Assembly (NCBI GenBank): GCA_039707465.1
Contig: CM077652.1
Location: 40,176,118-40,240,117 of the forward strand
Length of the DNA stretch: 64,000 bases
Source of the DNA: Rhabdophis nuchalis
Taxonomy: Eukaryota > Chordata > Lepidosauria > Squamata > Natricidae
Reading direction: 5' to 3'
Below the pieces are notes generated by a model that worked only from the letters and a program-made list of their open reading frames with translations, was not told where the DNA came from and made no database searches. Positions 1-12,000 of this stretch are shown piece after piece. Both the position numbers and the translations under genes were made by a program. Position 1 is the first letter of the stretch. Every line of letters starts with the position of its first letter.

Positions 1-458
1 TGGATCGAGAGCTCAAATTCGAACGAGAAACACAAATTGGATGGTATCTGGGATGTAGAAGCTGGAAAACAAGTCGATTGGTTGATCTGAGCTTTCCCTG
101 AGAAGTTACAGCCAAGCGTATCTCTGTATTGAGGAAAGAACTCAATTTAGCCAGGAACTGCAAATTTGGATCGAGAGCTCAAATTCGAACGAGAAACACA
201 AATTGGATGGTATCTGGGATGTAGAAGCTGAAAAACAAGTCGATTGGTAGATCTGAGCTTTCCCTGAGAAGTTACAGCCAAGTGTATATCAGAATTGACA
301 AAAGAACTCAGTTTAGCCAGGAACTGCAAATTTGGATGCAGAGCTCAAATTCGAACGAGAAACACATATTGGATGGTATCTGGGATGCAGAAGCCGAAAA
401 ACAAGAGGATTGGTTGATCTGAGCTTTCCCTGAGAAGTTACAGCCAAGCGTATATCAG
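1..458. repeat. 166-bp satellite array, left segment (family A)
   Basis: About 2.8 tandem copies of the 166-bp monomer lie left of the LINE. Landmarks in + strand order are ctgcaaatttggat, the SacI-type hexamer gagctc, ttcgaacgag, attggatg, tatctg, a variable stretch (here gggatgtagaagctg or gggatgcagaagccg), aacaag, the conserved ctgagctttccctgagaag, ttacagcc, gcgtat or gtgtat, a variable attgagg or attgacaa, and ttagccagga. The segment stops at tatatcag, in mid-monomer, where the LINE begins. It reappears essentially unchanged at 1827-2283. No coding function is visible. Confidence 0.97.
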
Positions 459-463
459 AGGTT

Positions 464-1249
464 ATGTCCCGGTGCTTGGAAGCCGTACGGATCTGGATGG
501 GTGGTAACAAACTCAGGCTCAACCCGTCCAAGACTGAGTGGCTGTGGCTTCCGGCGCCTCGGTTCAGCCAGATTATTCCAACTCTGGCCATTGGGGGCGA
601 AACACCGGCCCCCGTGGAGAGGGCGCGCAATTTGGGTGTCCTCCTGGATTCCCGGCTGTCTATGGAAGATCATGTGGCAGCCGTGGCCAGGGGGGCGTTT
701 CATCAGGTTCGCCTGATGCGCCAATTGCGCCCCTTACTGGACCGGGGGGCCTTACGCACAGTCACTCAAGCACTCGTCACCTCTCGACTCGACTACTGTA
801 ATGCTCTCTACATGGGGCTTCCCTTGAGGTGCACCCGAAAGCTGCAGCTAGTCCAGAACGCAGCCGCGCGGGTGATTACGGGAGCGCCTAGACACTCCCA
901 CATAACACCTATCCTGCGCGAGCTGCACTGGCTTCCTGTGGTCTTTCGGGTGCGCTTCAAGGTTTTAACGACCATCTTTAAAGCGCTCCATGGCTCGGGG
1001 CCTAGTTATATGCGAGACCGCCTCCTGCCCCATACATCTCTTAGACCGATACGCTCCCACAGAGAGGGCCTCCTCAGGGTGCCGTCGGCTGGACAATGCC
1101 GACTAGCGACACCCAGGGGGAGAGCCTTCTCTGTGGCGGGCCCAGTCCTCTGGAACGACTTACCCCCTGAACTCCGCACCATCTCCGACCTCCGCCTCTT
1201 CCGCAAGTGTCTGAAGACACACCTATTTCACCTAGCCGGCCTAGCGTAA
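464..1249 (+). pseudogene. C-terminal fragment of LINE reverse transcriptase (L2-like ORF2), 5' truncated
   Basis: The open frame gives 261 residues from the first in-frame ATG to a TAA at 1247-1249. That ATG is an internal codon of the original ORF2, not a true start; two further LINE codons at most lie before it. Visible motifs are the region just after the reverse transcriptase catalytic core (NKLRLNPSKTE, residues 15-25), NLGVLLDSRLS (56-66), SRLDYCNALY (107-116), LVQNAAARVI (129-138), HITPILRELHWLPV (146-159), KALHGSGPSY (173-182), GPVLWNDLPPELR (226-238) and FRKCLKTHLF (246-255). The order and spacing match the thumb and C-terminal part of L2-type ORF2 proteins. The YxDD catalytic motif would lie upstream and is absent. 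There is no frameshift or premature stop, which suggests a fairly recent insertion. Base composition is GC-richer than the satellite. No promoter is visible; any transcription would be read-through from the array. Confidence 0.9.
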
Positions 1250-1383
1250 CCTCCACACTGACCATTAGATAGTTTTTAAACTTGGGATTTTAATTTGGTT
1301 TTAGCGCAGGGTTTATTTATTAAAATAAGTATTTTAAATTTCATATATTTTATATTTTGTATGTATTTTAACATCCCTGTGCG
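1250..1383 (+). other. LINE 3' untranslated region
   Basis: Non-coding sequence between the reverse transcriptase stop codon and the terminal hairpin. It is strongly AT-rich from about 1265 to 1377, with runs such as atattttatattttgtatg, in contrast to the GC-rich coding part before it. No reading frame or internal repeat was recognised. Confidence 0.8.
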
Positions 1384-1414
1384 CCGCCCTGGGTCCTAAC
1401 AAGGAGAAGGGCGG
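1384..1414 (+). other. LINE 3'-terminal stem-loop
   Basis: The arms ccgccct (1384-1390) and agggcgg (1408-1414) are perfect 7-bp reverse complements. Inside them tcct (1394-1397) can pair with agga (1402-1405), leaving a 4-base loop. In several LINEs of the L2/CR1 group a conserved 3' hairpin in the RNA is recognised by the element's own reverse transcriptase. Its placement directly before the A/T tail fits that role. The fold is read from the sequence; the role is inferred from the family. Confidence 0.75.
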
Positions 1415-1415
1415 G

Positions 1416-1453
1416 ATATAAATTTAATAAAATAAAATAAAAAAAATAAATAA
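1416..1453 (+). other. LINE A/T-rich 3' tail with AATAAA motifs
   Basis: A run of A and T built from short ATAAA/AATAA units ends the element directly against satellite sequence. AATAAA occurs at 1426-1431 and 1431-1436. The tail defines the element's orientation (+) and its 3' boundary; the last a or ag overlaps ambiguously with satellite sequence. Confidence 0.85.
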
Positions 1454-1826
1454 GAATTGACAAAAGAACTCAGTTTAGCCAGGAACTGCAAATTTGGATC
1501 CAGAGCTCAAATTCGAACGAGAAACACATATTGGATGGTATCTGGAATGCTAAACCCGAAAAACAAGTCGATTGGTTGATCTGAGCTTTCCCTGAGAAGT
1601 TACAGCCAAGCGTATCTCAGAATTGACAAAAGAACTCAGTTTAGCCAGGAACTGCAAATTTGGATCCAGAGCTCAAATTCGAACGAGAAACACATATTGG
1701 ATGGTATCTGGAATGCTAAACCCGAAAAACAAGTCGATTGGTTGATCTGAGCTTTCCCTGAGAAGTTACAGCCAAGCGTATCTCAGTATTGAGGAAAGAA
1801 CTCAATTTAGCCAGGAACTGCAAATT

Positions 1827-2449
1827 TGGATCGAGAGCTCAAATTCGAACGAGAAACACAAATTGGATGGTATCTGGGATGTAGAAGCTGGAAAACAAGT
1901 CGATTGGTTGATCTGAGCTTTCCCTGAGAAGTTACAGCCAAGCGTATCTCTGTATTGAGGAAAGAACTCAATTTAGCCAGGAACTGCAAATTTGGATCGA
2001 GAGCTCAAATTCGAACGAGAAACACAAATTGGATGGTATCTGGGATGTAGAAGCTGAAAAACAAGTCGATTGGTAGATCTGAGCTTTCCCTGAGAAGTTA
2101 CAGCCAAGTGTATATCAGAATTGACAAAAGAACTCAGTTTAGCCAGGAACTGCAAATTTGGATGCAGAGCTCAAATTCGAACGAGAAACACATATTGGAT
2201 GGTATCTGGGATGCAGAAGCCGAAAAACAAGAGGATTGGTTGATCTGAGCTTTCCCTGAGAAGTTACAGCCAAGCGTATATCACAATTGACAAAAGAACT
2301 CAGTTTAGCCAGGAACTGCAAATTTGGATCCAGAGCTCAAATTCGAACGAGAAACACATATTGGATGGTATCTGGAATGCTAAACCCGAAAAACAAGTCG
2401 ATTGGTTGATCTGAGCTTTCCCTGAGAAGTTACAGCCAAGCGTATCTCA
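1827..2449. repeat. Paralogous copy of the LINE flanks lacking the LINE (empty site)
   Basis: Positions 1827-2283 repeat 1-457 at an offset of 1826 bp (11 x 166) with no difference seen. They include the rare aacaagaggattgg variant and the order of three distinct monomer types. Positions 2285-2449 then match 1455-1619, the sequence after the LINE. At the junction the copy reads tatatcacaattgac, so one base (c at 2284) differs from the usual g. This is a pre-insertion-like paralogue of the LINE target. Confidence 0.85.
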
Positions 2450-5400
2450 GTATTGAGGAAAGGACTCAATTTAGCCAGGAACTGCAAATTTGGATCGAGA
2501 GCTCAAATTCGAACGAGAAACACAAATTGGATGGTATCTGGGATGTAGAAGCTGGAAAACAAGTCGATTGGTTGATCTGAGCTTTCCCTGAGAAGTTACA
2601 GCCAAGCGTATCTCAGTATTGAGGAAAGAACTCAATTTAGCCAGGAACTGCAAATTTGGATTGAGAGCTCAAATTCGAACGAGAAACACAAATTGAATGC
2701 TATCTGGGATGTAGAAGCTGAAAAACAAGTCGATTGGTAGATCTGAGCTTTCCCTGAGAAGTTACAGCCAAGTGTATCCAGAATTGACAAAAGAACTCAG
2801 TTTAGCCAGGAACTGCAAATTTGGATGCAGAGCTCAAATTAGAACGAGAAACACAAATTGGATGCTATCTGGGATGCTAAACCCGAAAGACAAGTCGATT
2901 GGTTGATCTGAGCTTTCCCTGAGAAGTTACAGCCAAGTGTGTATCAGAATTGACAAAAGAACTCAGTTTAGCCAGGAACTGCAAATTTGGATCCAGAGCT
3001 CAAATTCGAACGAGAAACACATATTGGATGGTATCTGGAATGCTAAACCCGAAAAACAAGTCCATTGGTTGATCTGAGCTTTCCCTGAGAAGTTACAGCC
3101 AAGCGTATATCAGTATTGAGGAAAGAACTCAGTTTAGCCAGGAACTGCAAATTTGGATGCAGAGCTCAAATTAGAACGAGAAACACAAATTGGATGCTAT
3201 CTGGGATGTAGAAGCTGAAAAACAAGTCGATTGGTTGATCTGAGCTTTCCCTGAGAAGTTACAGCCAAGCGTATATCAGAATTGACAAAAGAACTCAGTT
3301 TAGCCAGGAACTGCAAATTTGGATCCAGAGCTCAAATTCGAACGAGAAACACATATTCGATGGTATCTGGGATGCAGAAGCCGAAAAACAAGAGGATTGG
3401 TTGATCTGAGCTTTCCCTGAGAAGTTACAGCCAAGCGTATATCAGAATTGACAAAAGAACTCAGTTTAGCCAGGAACTGCAAATTTGGATCCAGAGCAAA
3501 AATTCGAACGAGAAACACATATTGGATGGTATCTGGGATGCAGAAGCCGAAAAACAAGAGGATTGGTTGATCTGAGCTTTCCCTGAGAAGTTACAGCCAA
3601 GCGTATATCAGAATTGACAAAAGAACTCAGTTTAGCCAGGAACTGCAAATTTGGATGCAGAGCTCAAATTCGAATGAGAAACACAAATTGGATGCTATCT
3701 GGGATGTAGAAGCTGAAAAACAAGTCGATTGGTAGATCTGAGCTTTCCCTGAGAAGTTACAGCCAAGTGTATATCAGAATTGACAAAAGAACTCAGTTTA
3801 GCCAGGAACTGCAAATTTGGATGCAGAGCTCAAATTCGAACGAGAAACACATATTGGATGGTATCTGGGATGTAGAAGCCGAAAAACAAGAGGATTGGTT
3901 GATCTGAGCTTTCCCTGAGAAGTTACAGCCAAGCGTATCTCTGTATTGAGGAAAGAACTCAATTTAGCCAGGAACTGCAAATTTGGATCGAGAGCTCAAA
4001 TTCGAACGAGAAACACAAATTGGATGGTATCTGGGATGTAGAAGCTGAAAAACAAGTCGATTGGTAGATCTGAGCTTTCCCTGAGAAGTTACAGCCAAGT
4101 GTATATCAGAATTGACAAAAGAACTCAGTTTAGCCAGGAACTGCAAATTTGGATGCAGAGCTCAAATTAGAACGAGAAACACAAATTGGATGCTATCTGG
4201 AATGCTAAACCCGAAAAACAAGTCGATTGGTTGATCTGAGCTTTCCCTGAGAAGTTACAGCCAAGCGTATATCAGAATTGACAAAAGAACTCAGTTTAGC
4301 CAGGAACTGCAAATTTGGATGCAGAGCTCAAATTCGAACGAGAAATCCATATTGGATGCTATCTGGAATGCTAAACCCGAAAAACAAGTCGATCGGTTGA
4401 TCTGAGCTTTCCCTGAGAAGTTACAGCCAAGCGTATCTCAGTATTGAGGAAAGAACTCAATTTAGCCAGGAACTGCAAATTTGGATCGAGAGCTCAAATT
4501 CGAACGAGAAACACAAATTGGATGGTAACTGGGATGTAGAAGCTGGAAAACAAGTCGATTGGTTGATCTGAGCTTTCCCTGAGAAGTTACAGCCAAGTGT
4601 ATATCAGAATTGCGGAAAGAATTCAATTTAGCCAAGAACTGTAAATTTGGATCCAGAGTTCAAATTCGAACGAGAAACACAAATTGGATGGTATCTGGAA
4701 TGCTAAACCCGAAAAACAAGTCCATTGGTTGATCTGAGCTTTCCTTGAGAAGTTACAGCCAAGCGTATCTCAGTATTGAGGAAAGAACTCAGTTTAGCCA
4801 GGAACTGCAAATTTGGATGCAGAGCTCAAATTAGAACGAGAAACACATATTGGATGCTATTTGGAATGCTAAACCCGAAAAACAAGTCGATTGGTTGATC
4901 TGAGCTTTCCCTGAGAAGTTACAGCCAAGCGTATATCAGAATTGACAAAAGAACTCAGTTTAGCCAGGAACTGCAAATTTGGATCCAGAGCTCAAATTCG
5001 AACGAGAAACACATATTGGATGGTATCTGGAATGCTAAACCCGAAAAACAAGTCGATTGGTTGATCTGAGCTTTCCCTGAGAAGTTACAGCCAAGCGTAT
5101 CTCAGTATTGAGGAAAGAACTCAATTTAGCCAGGAACTGCAAATTTGGATCGAGAGCTCAAATTCGAACGAGAAACACAAATTGGATGGTATCTGGGATG
5201 TAGAAGCTGGAAAACAAGTCGATTGGTTGATCTGAGCTTTCCCTGAGAAGTTACAGCCAAGCGTATCTCTGTATTGAGGAAAGAACTCAATTTAGCCAGG
5301 AACTGCAAATTTGGATCGAGAGCTCAAATTCGAACGAGAAACACAAATTGGATGCTATCTGGGATGTAGAAGCTGAAAAACAAGTCGATTGGTAGATCTG

Positions 5401-6148
5401 AGCTTTCCCTGAGAAGTTACAGCCAAGCGTATATCAGAATTGACAAAAGAACTCAGTTTAGCCAGGAACTGCAAATTTGGATGCAGAGCTCAAATTCGAA
5501 TGAGAAACACAAATTGGATGCTATCTGGAATGCTAAACCCGAAAAACAAGTCGATTGGTTGATCTGAGCTTTCCCTGAGAAGTTACAGCCAAGCGTATAT
5601 CAGAATTGACAAAAGAACTCAGTTTAGCCAGGAACTGCAAATTTGGATCCAGAGCTCAAATTCGAACGAGAAACCCATATTGGATGCTATCTGGAATGCT
5701 AAACCCGAAAAACAAGTCGATCGGTTGATCTGAGCTTTCCCTGAGAAGTTACAGCCAAGCGTATCTCAGTATTGAGGAAAGAACTCAATTTAGCCAGGAA
5801 CTGCAAATTTGGATCGAGAGCTCAAATTCGAACGAGAAACACAAATTGGATGGTATCTGGGATGTAGAAGCTGAAAAACAAGTCGATTGGTTGATCTGAG
5901 CTTTCCCTGAGAAGTTACAGCCAAGTGTATATCAGAATTGAGGAAAGAATTCAATTTAGCCAAGAACTGTAAATTTGGATCCAGAGTTCAAATTCGAACG
6001 AGAAACACAAATTGGATGCTATCTGGAATGCTAAACCCGAAAAACAAGTCGATTGGTTGATCTGAGCTTTCCCTGAGAAGTTACAGCCAAGTGTATATCA
6101 GAATTGACAAAAGAACTCAGTTTAGCCAGGAACTGCAAATTTGGATCC

Positions 6149-8640
6149 AGAGCTCAAATTCGAACGAGAAACACATATTGGATGGTATCTGGGATGCAGA
6201 AGCCGAAAAACAAGTGGATTGGTTGATCTGAGCTTTCCCTGAGAAGTTACAGCCAAGCGTATATCAGAATTGACAAAAGAACTCAGTTTAGCCAGGAACT
6301 GCAAATTTGGATCCAGAGCTCAAATTCGAACGAGAAACACATGTTGGATGGTATCTGGAATGCTAAACCCGAAAAACAAGTCCATTGGTTGATCTGAGCT
6401 TTCCCTGAGAAGTTACAGCCAAGCGTATCTCAGTATTGAGGAAAGAACTCAGTTTAGCCAGGAACTGCAAATTTGGATGCAGAGCTCAAATTAGAACGAG
6501 AAACACATATTGGATGCTATTTGGAATGCTAAACCCGAAAAACAAGTCGATTGGTTGATCTGAGCTTTCCCTGAGAAGTTACAGCCAAGCGTATCTCTGT
6601 ATTGAGGAAAGAACTCAATTTAGCCAGGAACTGCAAATTTGGATCGAGAGCTCAAATTCGAACGAGAAACACAAATTGGATGGTATCTGGGATGTAGAAG
6701 CTGGAAAACAAGTCGATTGGTTGATCTGAGCTTTCCCTGAGAAGTTACAGCCAAGCGTATCTCTGTATTGAGGAAAGAACTCAATTTAGCCAGGAACTGC
6801 AAATTTGGATCGAGAACTCAAATTCGAACGAGAAACACAAATTGGATGGTATCTGGGATGTAGAAGCTGAAAACAAGTCGATTGGTTGATCTGAGCTTTC
6901 CCTGAGAAGTTACAGCCAAGTGTATATCAGAATTGAGGAAAGAATTCAATTTAGCCAGGAACTGCAAATTTGGATGCAGAGCTCAAATTAGAACGAGAAA
7001 CACAAATTGGATGCTATCTGGGATGTAGAAGCTGAAAAACAAGTCGATTGGTAGATCTGAGCTTTCCCTGAGAAGTTACAGCCAAGTGTATATCAGAATT
7101 GACAAAAGAACTCAGTTTAGCCAGGAACTGCAAATTTGGATGCAGAGCTCAAATTAGAACGAGAAACACAAATTGGATGCTATCTGGTATGTAGAAGCTG
7201 AAAAACAAGTCGATTGGTAGATCTGAGCTTTCCCTGAGAAGTTACAGCCAAGCGTATATCAGAATTGACAAAAGAACTCAGTTTAGCCAGGAACTGCAAA
7301 TTTGGATGCAGAGCTCAAATTAGAATGAGAAACACAAATTGGATGCTATCTAGGATGTAGAAGCTGAAAAACAAGTCGATTGGTAGATCTGAGCTTTCCC
7401 TGAGAAGTTACAGCCAAGCGTATATCAGAATTGACAAAAGAACTCAGTTTAGCCAGGAACTGCAAATTTGGATGCAGAGCTCAAATTCGAATGAGAAACA
7501 CAAATTGGATGCTATCTGGAATGCTAAACCCGAAAAACAAGTCGATTGGTTGATCTGAGCTTTCCCTGAGAAGTTACAGCCAAGTGTATATCAGAATTGA
7601 CAAAAGAACTCAGTTTAGCCAGGAACTGCAAATTTGGATCCAGAGCTCAAATTCGAACGAGAAACACAAATTGGATGGTATCTGGGATGTAGAAGCTGGA
7701 AAACAAGTCGATTGGTTGATCTGAGCTTTCCCTGAGAAGTTACAGCCAAGCGTATCTCTGTATTGAGGAAAGAACTCAATTTAGCCAGGAACTGCAAATT
7801 TGGATCGAGAGCTCAAATTCGAACGAGAAACACAAATTGGATGGTATCTGGGATGTAGAAGCTGAAAAACAAGTCGATTGGTAGATCTGAGCTTTCCCTG
7901 AGAAGTTACAGCCAAGTGTATATCAGAATTGACAAAAGAACTCAGTTTAGCCAGGAACTGCAAATTTGGATGCAGAGCTCAAATTAGAACGAGAAACACA
8001 AATTGGATGCTATCTGGGATGTAGAAGCTGAAAAACAAGTCGATTGGTAGATCTGAGCTTTCCCTGAGAAGTTACAGCCAAGCGTATATCAGAATTGACA
8101 AAAGAACTCAGTTTAGCCAGGAACTGCAAATTTGGATGCAGAGCTCAAATTCGAATGAGAAACACAAATTGGATGCTATCTGGAATGCTAAACCCGAAAA
8201 ACAAGTCGATTGGTTGATCTGAGCTTTCCCTGAGAAGTTACAGCCAAGCGTATATCAGAATTGACAAAAGAACTCAGTTTAGCCAGGAACTGCAAATTTG
8301 GATCCAGAGCTCAAATTCGAACGAGAAACCCATATTGGATGCTATCTGGAATGCTAAACCCGAAAAACAAGTCGATCGGTTGATCTGAGCTTTCCCTGAG
8401 AAGTTACAGCCAAGCGTATCTCAGTATTGAGGAAAGAACTCAATTTAGCCAGGAACTGCAAATTTGGATCGAGAGCTCAAATTCGAACGAGAAACACAAA
8501 TTGGATGGTATCTGGGATGTAGAAGCTGAAAAACAAGTCGATTGGTTGATCTGAGCTTTCCCTGAGAAGTTACAGCCAAGTGTATATCAGAATTGAGGAA
8601 AGAATTCAATTTAGCCAAGAACTGTAAATTTGGATCCAGA
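6149..8640. repeat. Family A duplicated block, copy 1 (about 15 monomers)
   Basis: This block matches 10,630-13,121 at an offset of 4481 bp (27 monomers minus 1). Shared markers are a 1-bp deletion in the A-run of gctgaaaacaag near 6869, the unique ctggtatgtagaag near 7186, and the gagaaacccatattgg unit near 8325. Homology ends where gagttcaaattc here faces gagctcaaattc in the other copy. Confidence 0.85.
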
Positions 8641-9049
8641 GTTCAAATTCGAACGAGAAACACAAATTGGATGCTATCTGGAATGCTAAACCCGAAAAAC
8701 AAGTCGATTGGTTGATCTGAGCTTTCCCTGAGAAGTTACAGCCAAGTGTATATCAGAATTGACAAAAGAACTCAGTTTAGCCAGGAACTGCAAATTTGGA
8801 TCCAGAGCTCAAATTCGAACGAGAAACACATATTGGATGGTATCTGGGATGCAGAAGCCGAAAAACAAGTGGATTGGTTGATCTGAGCTTTCCCTGAGAA
8901 GTTACAGCCAAGTATATATCAGAATTGAGGAAAGAATTCAATTTAGCCAAGAACTGTAAATTTGGATCCAGAGTTCAAATTCGAACGAGAAACACAAATT
9001 GGATGCTATCTGGAATGCTAAACCCGAAAAACAAGTCGATTGGTTGATC

Positions 9050-12000
9050 TGAGCTTTCCCTGAGAAGTTACAGCCAAGTGTATATCAGAATTGACAAAAG
9101 AACTCAGTTTAGCCAGGAACTGCAAATTTGGATCCAGAGCTCAAATTCGAACGAGAAACACATATTGGATGGTATCTGGGATGCAGAAGCCGAAAAACAA
9201 GTGGATTGGTTGATCTGAGCTTTCCCTGAGAAGTTACAGCCAAGCGTATATCAGAATTGACAAAAGAACTCAGTTTAGCCAGGAACTGCAAATTTGGATC
9301 CAGAGCTCAAATTCGAACGAGAAACACATGTTGGATGGTATCTGGAATGCTAAACCCGAAAAACAAGTCCATTGGTTGATCTGAGCTTTCCCTGAGAAGT
9401 TACAGCCAAGCGTATCTCAGTATTGAGGAAAGAACTCAGTTTAGCCAGGAACTGCAAATTTGGATGCAGAGCTCAAATTAGAACGAGAAACACATATTGG
9501 ATGCTATTTGGAATGCTAAACCCGAAAAACAAGTCGATTGGTTGATCTGAGCTTTCCCTGAGAAGTTACAGCCAAGCATATCTCTGTATTGAGGAAAGAA
9601 CTCAATTTAGCCAGGAACTGCAAATTTGGATCGAGAGCTCAAATTCGAACGAGAAACACAAATTGGATGGTATCTGGGATGTAGAAGCTGGAAAACAAGT
9701 CGATTGGTTGATCTGAGCTTTCCCTGAGAAGTTACAGCCAAGCGTATCTCTGTATTGAGGAAAGAACTCAATTTAGCCAGGAACTGCAAATTTGGATCGA
9801 GAGCTCAAATTCGAACGAGAAACACAAATTGGATGGTATCTGGGATGTAGAAGCTGGAAAACAAGTCGATTGGTTGATCTGAGCTTTCCCTGAGAAGTTA
9901 CAGCCAAGTGTATATCAGAATTGAGGAAAGAATTCAATTTAGCCAGGAACTGCAAATTTGGATGCAGAGCTCAAATTAGAACGAGAAACACAAATTGGAT
10001 GCTATCTGGGATGTAGAAGCTGAAAAACAAGTCGATTGGTAGATCTGAGCTTTCCCTGAGAAGTTACAGCCAAGCGTATATCAGAATTGACAAAAGAACT
10101 CAGTTTAGCCAGGAACTGCAAATTTGGATGCAGAGTTCAAATTCGAATGAGAAACACAAATTGGATGCTATCTGGAATGCTAAACCCGAAAAACAAGTCG
10201 ATTGGTTGATCTGAGCTTTCCCTGAGAAGTTACAGCCAAGCGTATATCAGAATTGACAAAAGAACTCAGTTTAGCCAGGAACTGCAAATTTGGATCCAGA
10301 GCTCAAATTCGAACGAGAAACACATATTGGATGGTATCTGGAATGCTAAACCCGAAAAACAAGTCGATTGGTTGATCTGAGCTTTCCCTGAGAAGTTACA
10401 GCCAAGCGTATCTCAGTATTGAGGAAAGAACTCAATTTAGCCAGGAACTGCAAATTTGGATCGAGAGCTCAAATTCGAACGAGAAACACAAATTGGATGG
10501 TATCTGGGATGTAGAAGCTGGAAAACAAGTTGATTGGTTGATCTGAGCTTTCCCTGAGAAGTTACAGCCAAGCGTATCTCTGTATTGAGGAAAGAACTCA
10601 ATTTAGCCAGGAACTGCAAATTTGGATCGAGAGCTCAAATTCGAACGAGAAACACATATTGGATGGTATCTGGGATGCAGAAGCCGAAAAACAAGTGGAT
10701 TGGTTGATCTGAGCTTTCCCTGAGAAGTTACAGCCAAGCGTATATCAGAATTGACAAAAGAACTCAGTTTAGCCAGGAACTGCAAATTTGGATCCAGAGC
10801 TCAAATTCGAACGAGAAACACATGTTGGATGGTATCTGGAATGCTAAACCCGAAAAACAAGTCCATTGGTTGATCTGAGCTTTCCCTGAGAAGTTACAGC
10901 CAAGCGTATCTCAGTATTGAGGAAAGAACTCAGTTTAGCCAGGAACTGCAAATTTGGATGCAGAGCTCAAATTAGAACGAGAAACACATATTGGATGCTA
11001 TTTGGAATGCTAAACCCGAAAAACAAGTCGATTGGTTGATCTGAGCTTTCCCTGAGAAGTTACAGCCAAGCGTATCTCTGTATTGAGGAAAGAACTCAAT
11101 TTAGCCAGGAACTGCAAATTTGGATCGAGAGCTCAAATTCGAACGAGAAACACAAATTGGATGGTATCTGGGATGTAGAAGCTGGAAAACAAGTCGATTG
11201 GTTGATCTGAGCTTTCCCTGAGAAGTTACAGCCAAGCGTATCTCTGTATTGAGGAAAGAACTCAATTTAGCCAGGAACTGCAAATTTGGATCGAGAACTC
11301 AAATTCGAACGAGAAACACAAATTGGATGGTATCTGGGATGTAGAAGCTGAAAACAAGTCGATTGGTTGATCTGAGCTTTCCCTGAGAAGTTACAGCCAA
11401 GTGTATATCAGAATTGAGGAAAGAATTCAATTTAGCCAGGAACTGCAAATTTGGATGCAGAGCTCAAATTAGAACGAGAAACACAAATTGGATGCTATCT
11501 GGGATGTAGAAGCTGAAAAACAAGTCGATTGGTAGATCTGAGCTTTCCCTGAGAAGTTACAGCCAAGTGTATATCAGAATTGACAAAAGAACTCAGTTTA
11601 GCCAGGAACTGCAAATTTGGATGCAGAGCTCAAATTAGAACGAGAAACACAAATTGGATGCTATCTGGTATGTAGAAGCTGAAAAACAAGTCGATTGGTA
11701 GATCTGAGCTTTCCCTGAGAAGTTACAGCCAAGCGTATATCAGAATTGACAAAAGAACTCAGTTTAGCCAGGAACTGCAAATTTGGATGCAGAGCTCAAA
11801 TTCGAATGAGAAACACAAATTGGATGCTATCTGGGATGTAGAAGCTGAAAAACAAGTCGATTGGTAGATCTGAGCTTTCCCTGAGAAGTTACAGCCAAGC
11901 GTATATCAGAATTGACAAAAGAACTCAGTTTAGCCAGGAACTGCAAATTTGGATGCAGAGCTCAAATTCGAATGAGAAAGACAAATTGGATGCTATCTGG

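Larger units (their letters stand above)
459..1453 (+). mobile_element. 5'-truncated L2/CR1-group non-LTR retrotransposon (LINE)
   Basis: This is the only non-satellite sequence in the window. It contains the 3' part of a LINE: an open frame for the reverse transcriptase C-terminus, a 3' UTR, a GC-rich 3' hairpin and an A/T tail, all in + orientation. Satellite sequence breaks after tatatcag at 458 and resumes at 1454 with gaattgac, so the insertion is internal to one monomer. No target-site duplication longer than 1-2 bp (g or ag, ambiguous with the tail) is visible. Short or absent duplications and severe 5' truncation are common in the L2/CR1 group. The endonuclease domain and the catalytic reverse transcriptase core are missing, so this copy cannot mobilise itself. 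Assignment to L2 rather than CR1 or Vingi comes from remembered protein motifs and is less certain than the LINE call. Confidence 0.93.

Noticed and set aside
313..630. Minus-strand frame of 105 codons spanning satellite and LINE
   Set aside because: It is a chance fusion of antisense LINE sequence with the monomer frame across the insertion edge, and it lies antisense to the recognised reverse transcriptase.
455..1265. Other frames inside the LINE (455-724, 501-716, 538-801, 1006-1206, 1074-1265)
   Set aside because: They overlap the clearly recognisable reverse transcriptase frame 464-1249 in other frames or antisense and show no known motif. GC-rich sequence with few stop codons explains them.
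459..1453. Target-site duplication around the LINE
   Set aside because: Only g or ag is shared between the two edges, and this is ambiguous with the A-rich tail. It cannot be told from no duplication.
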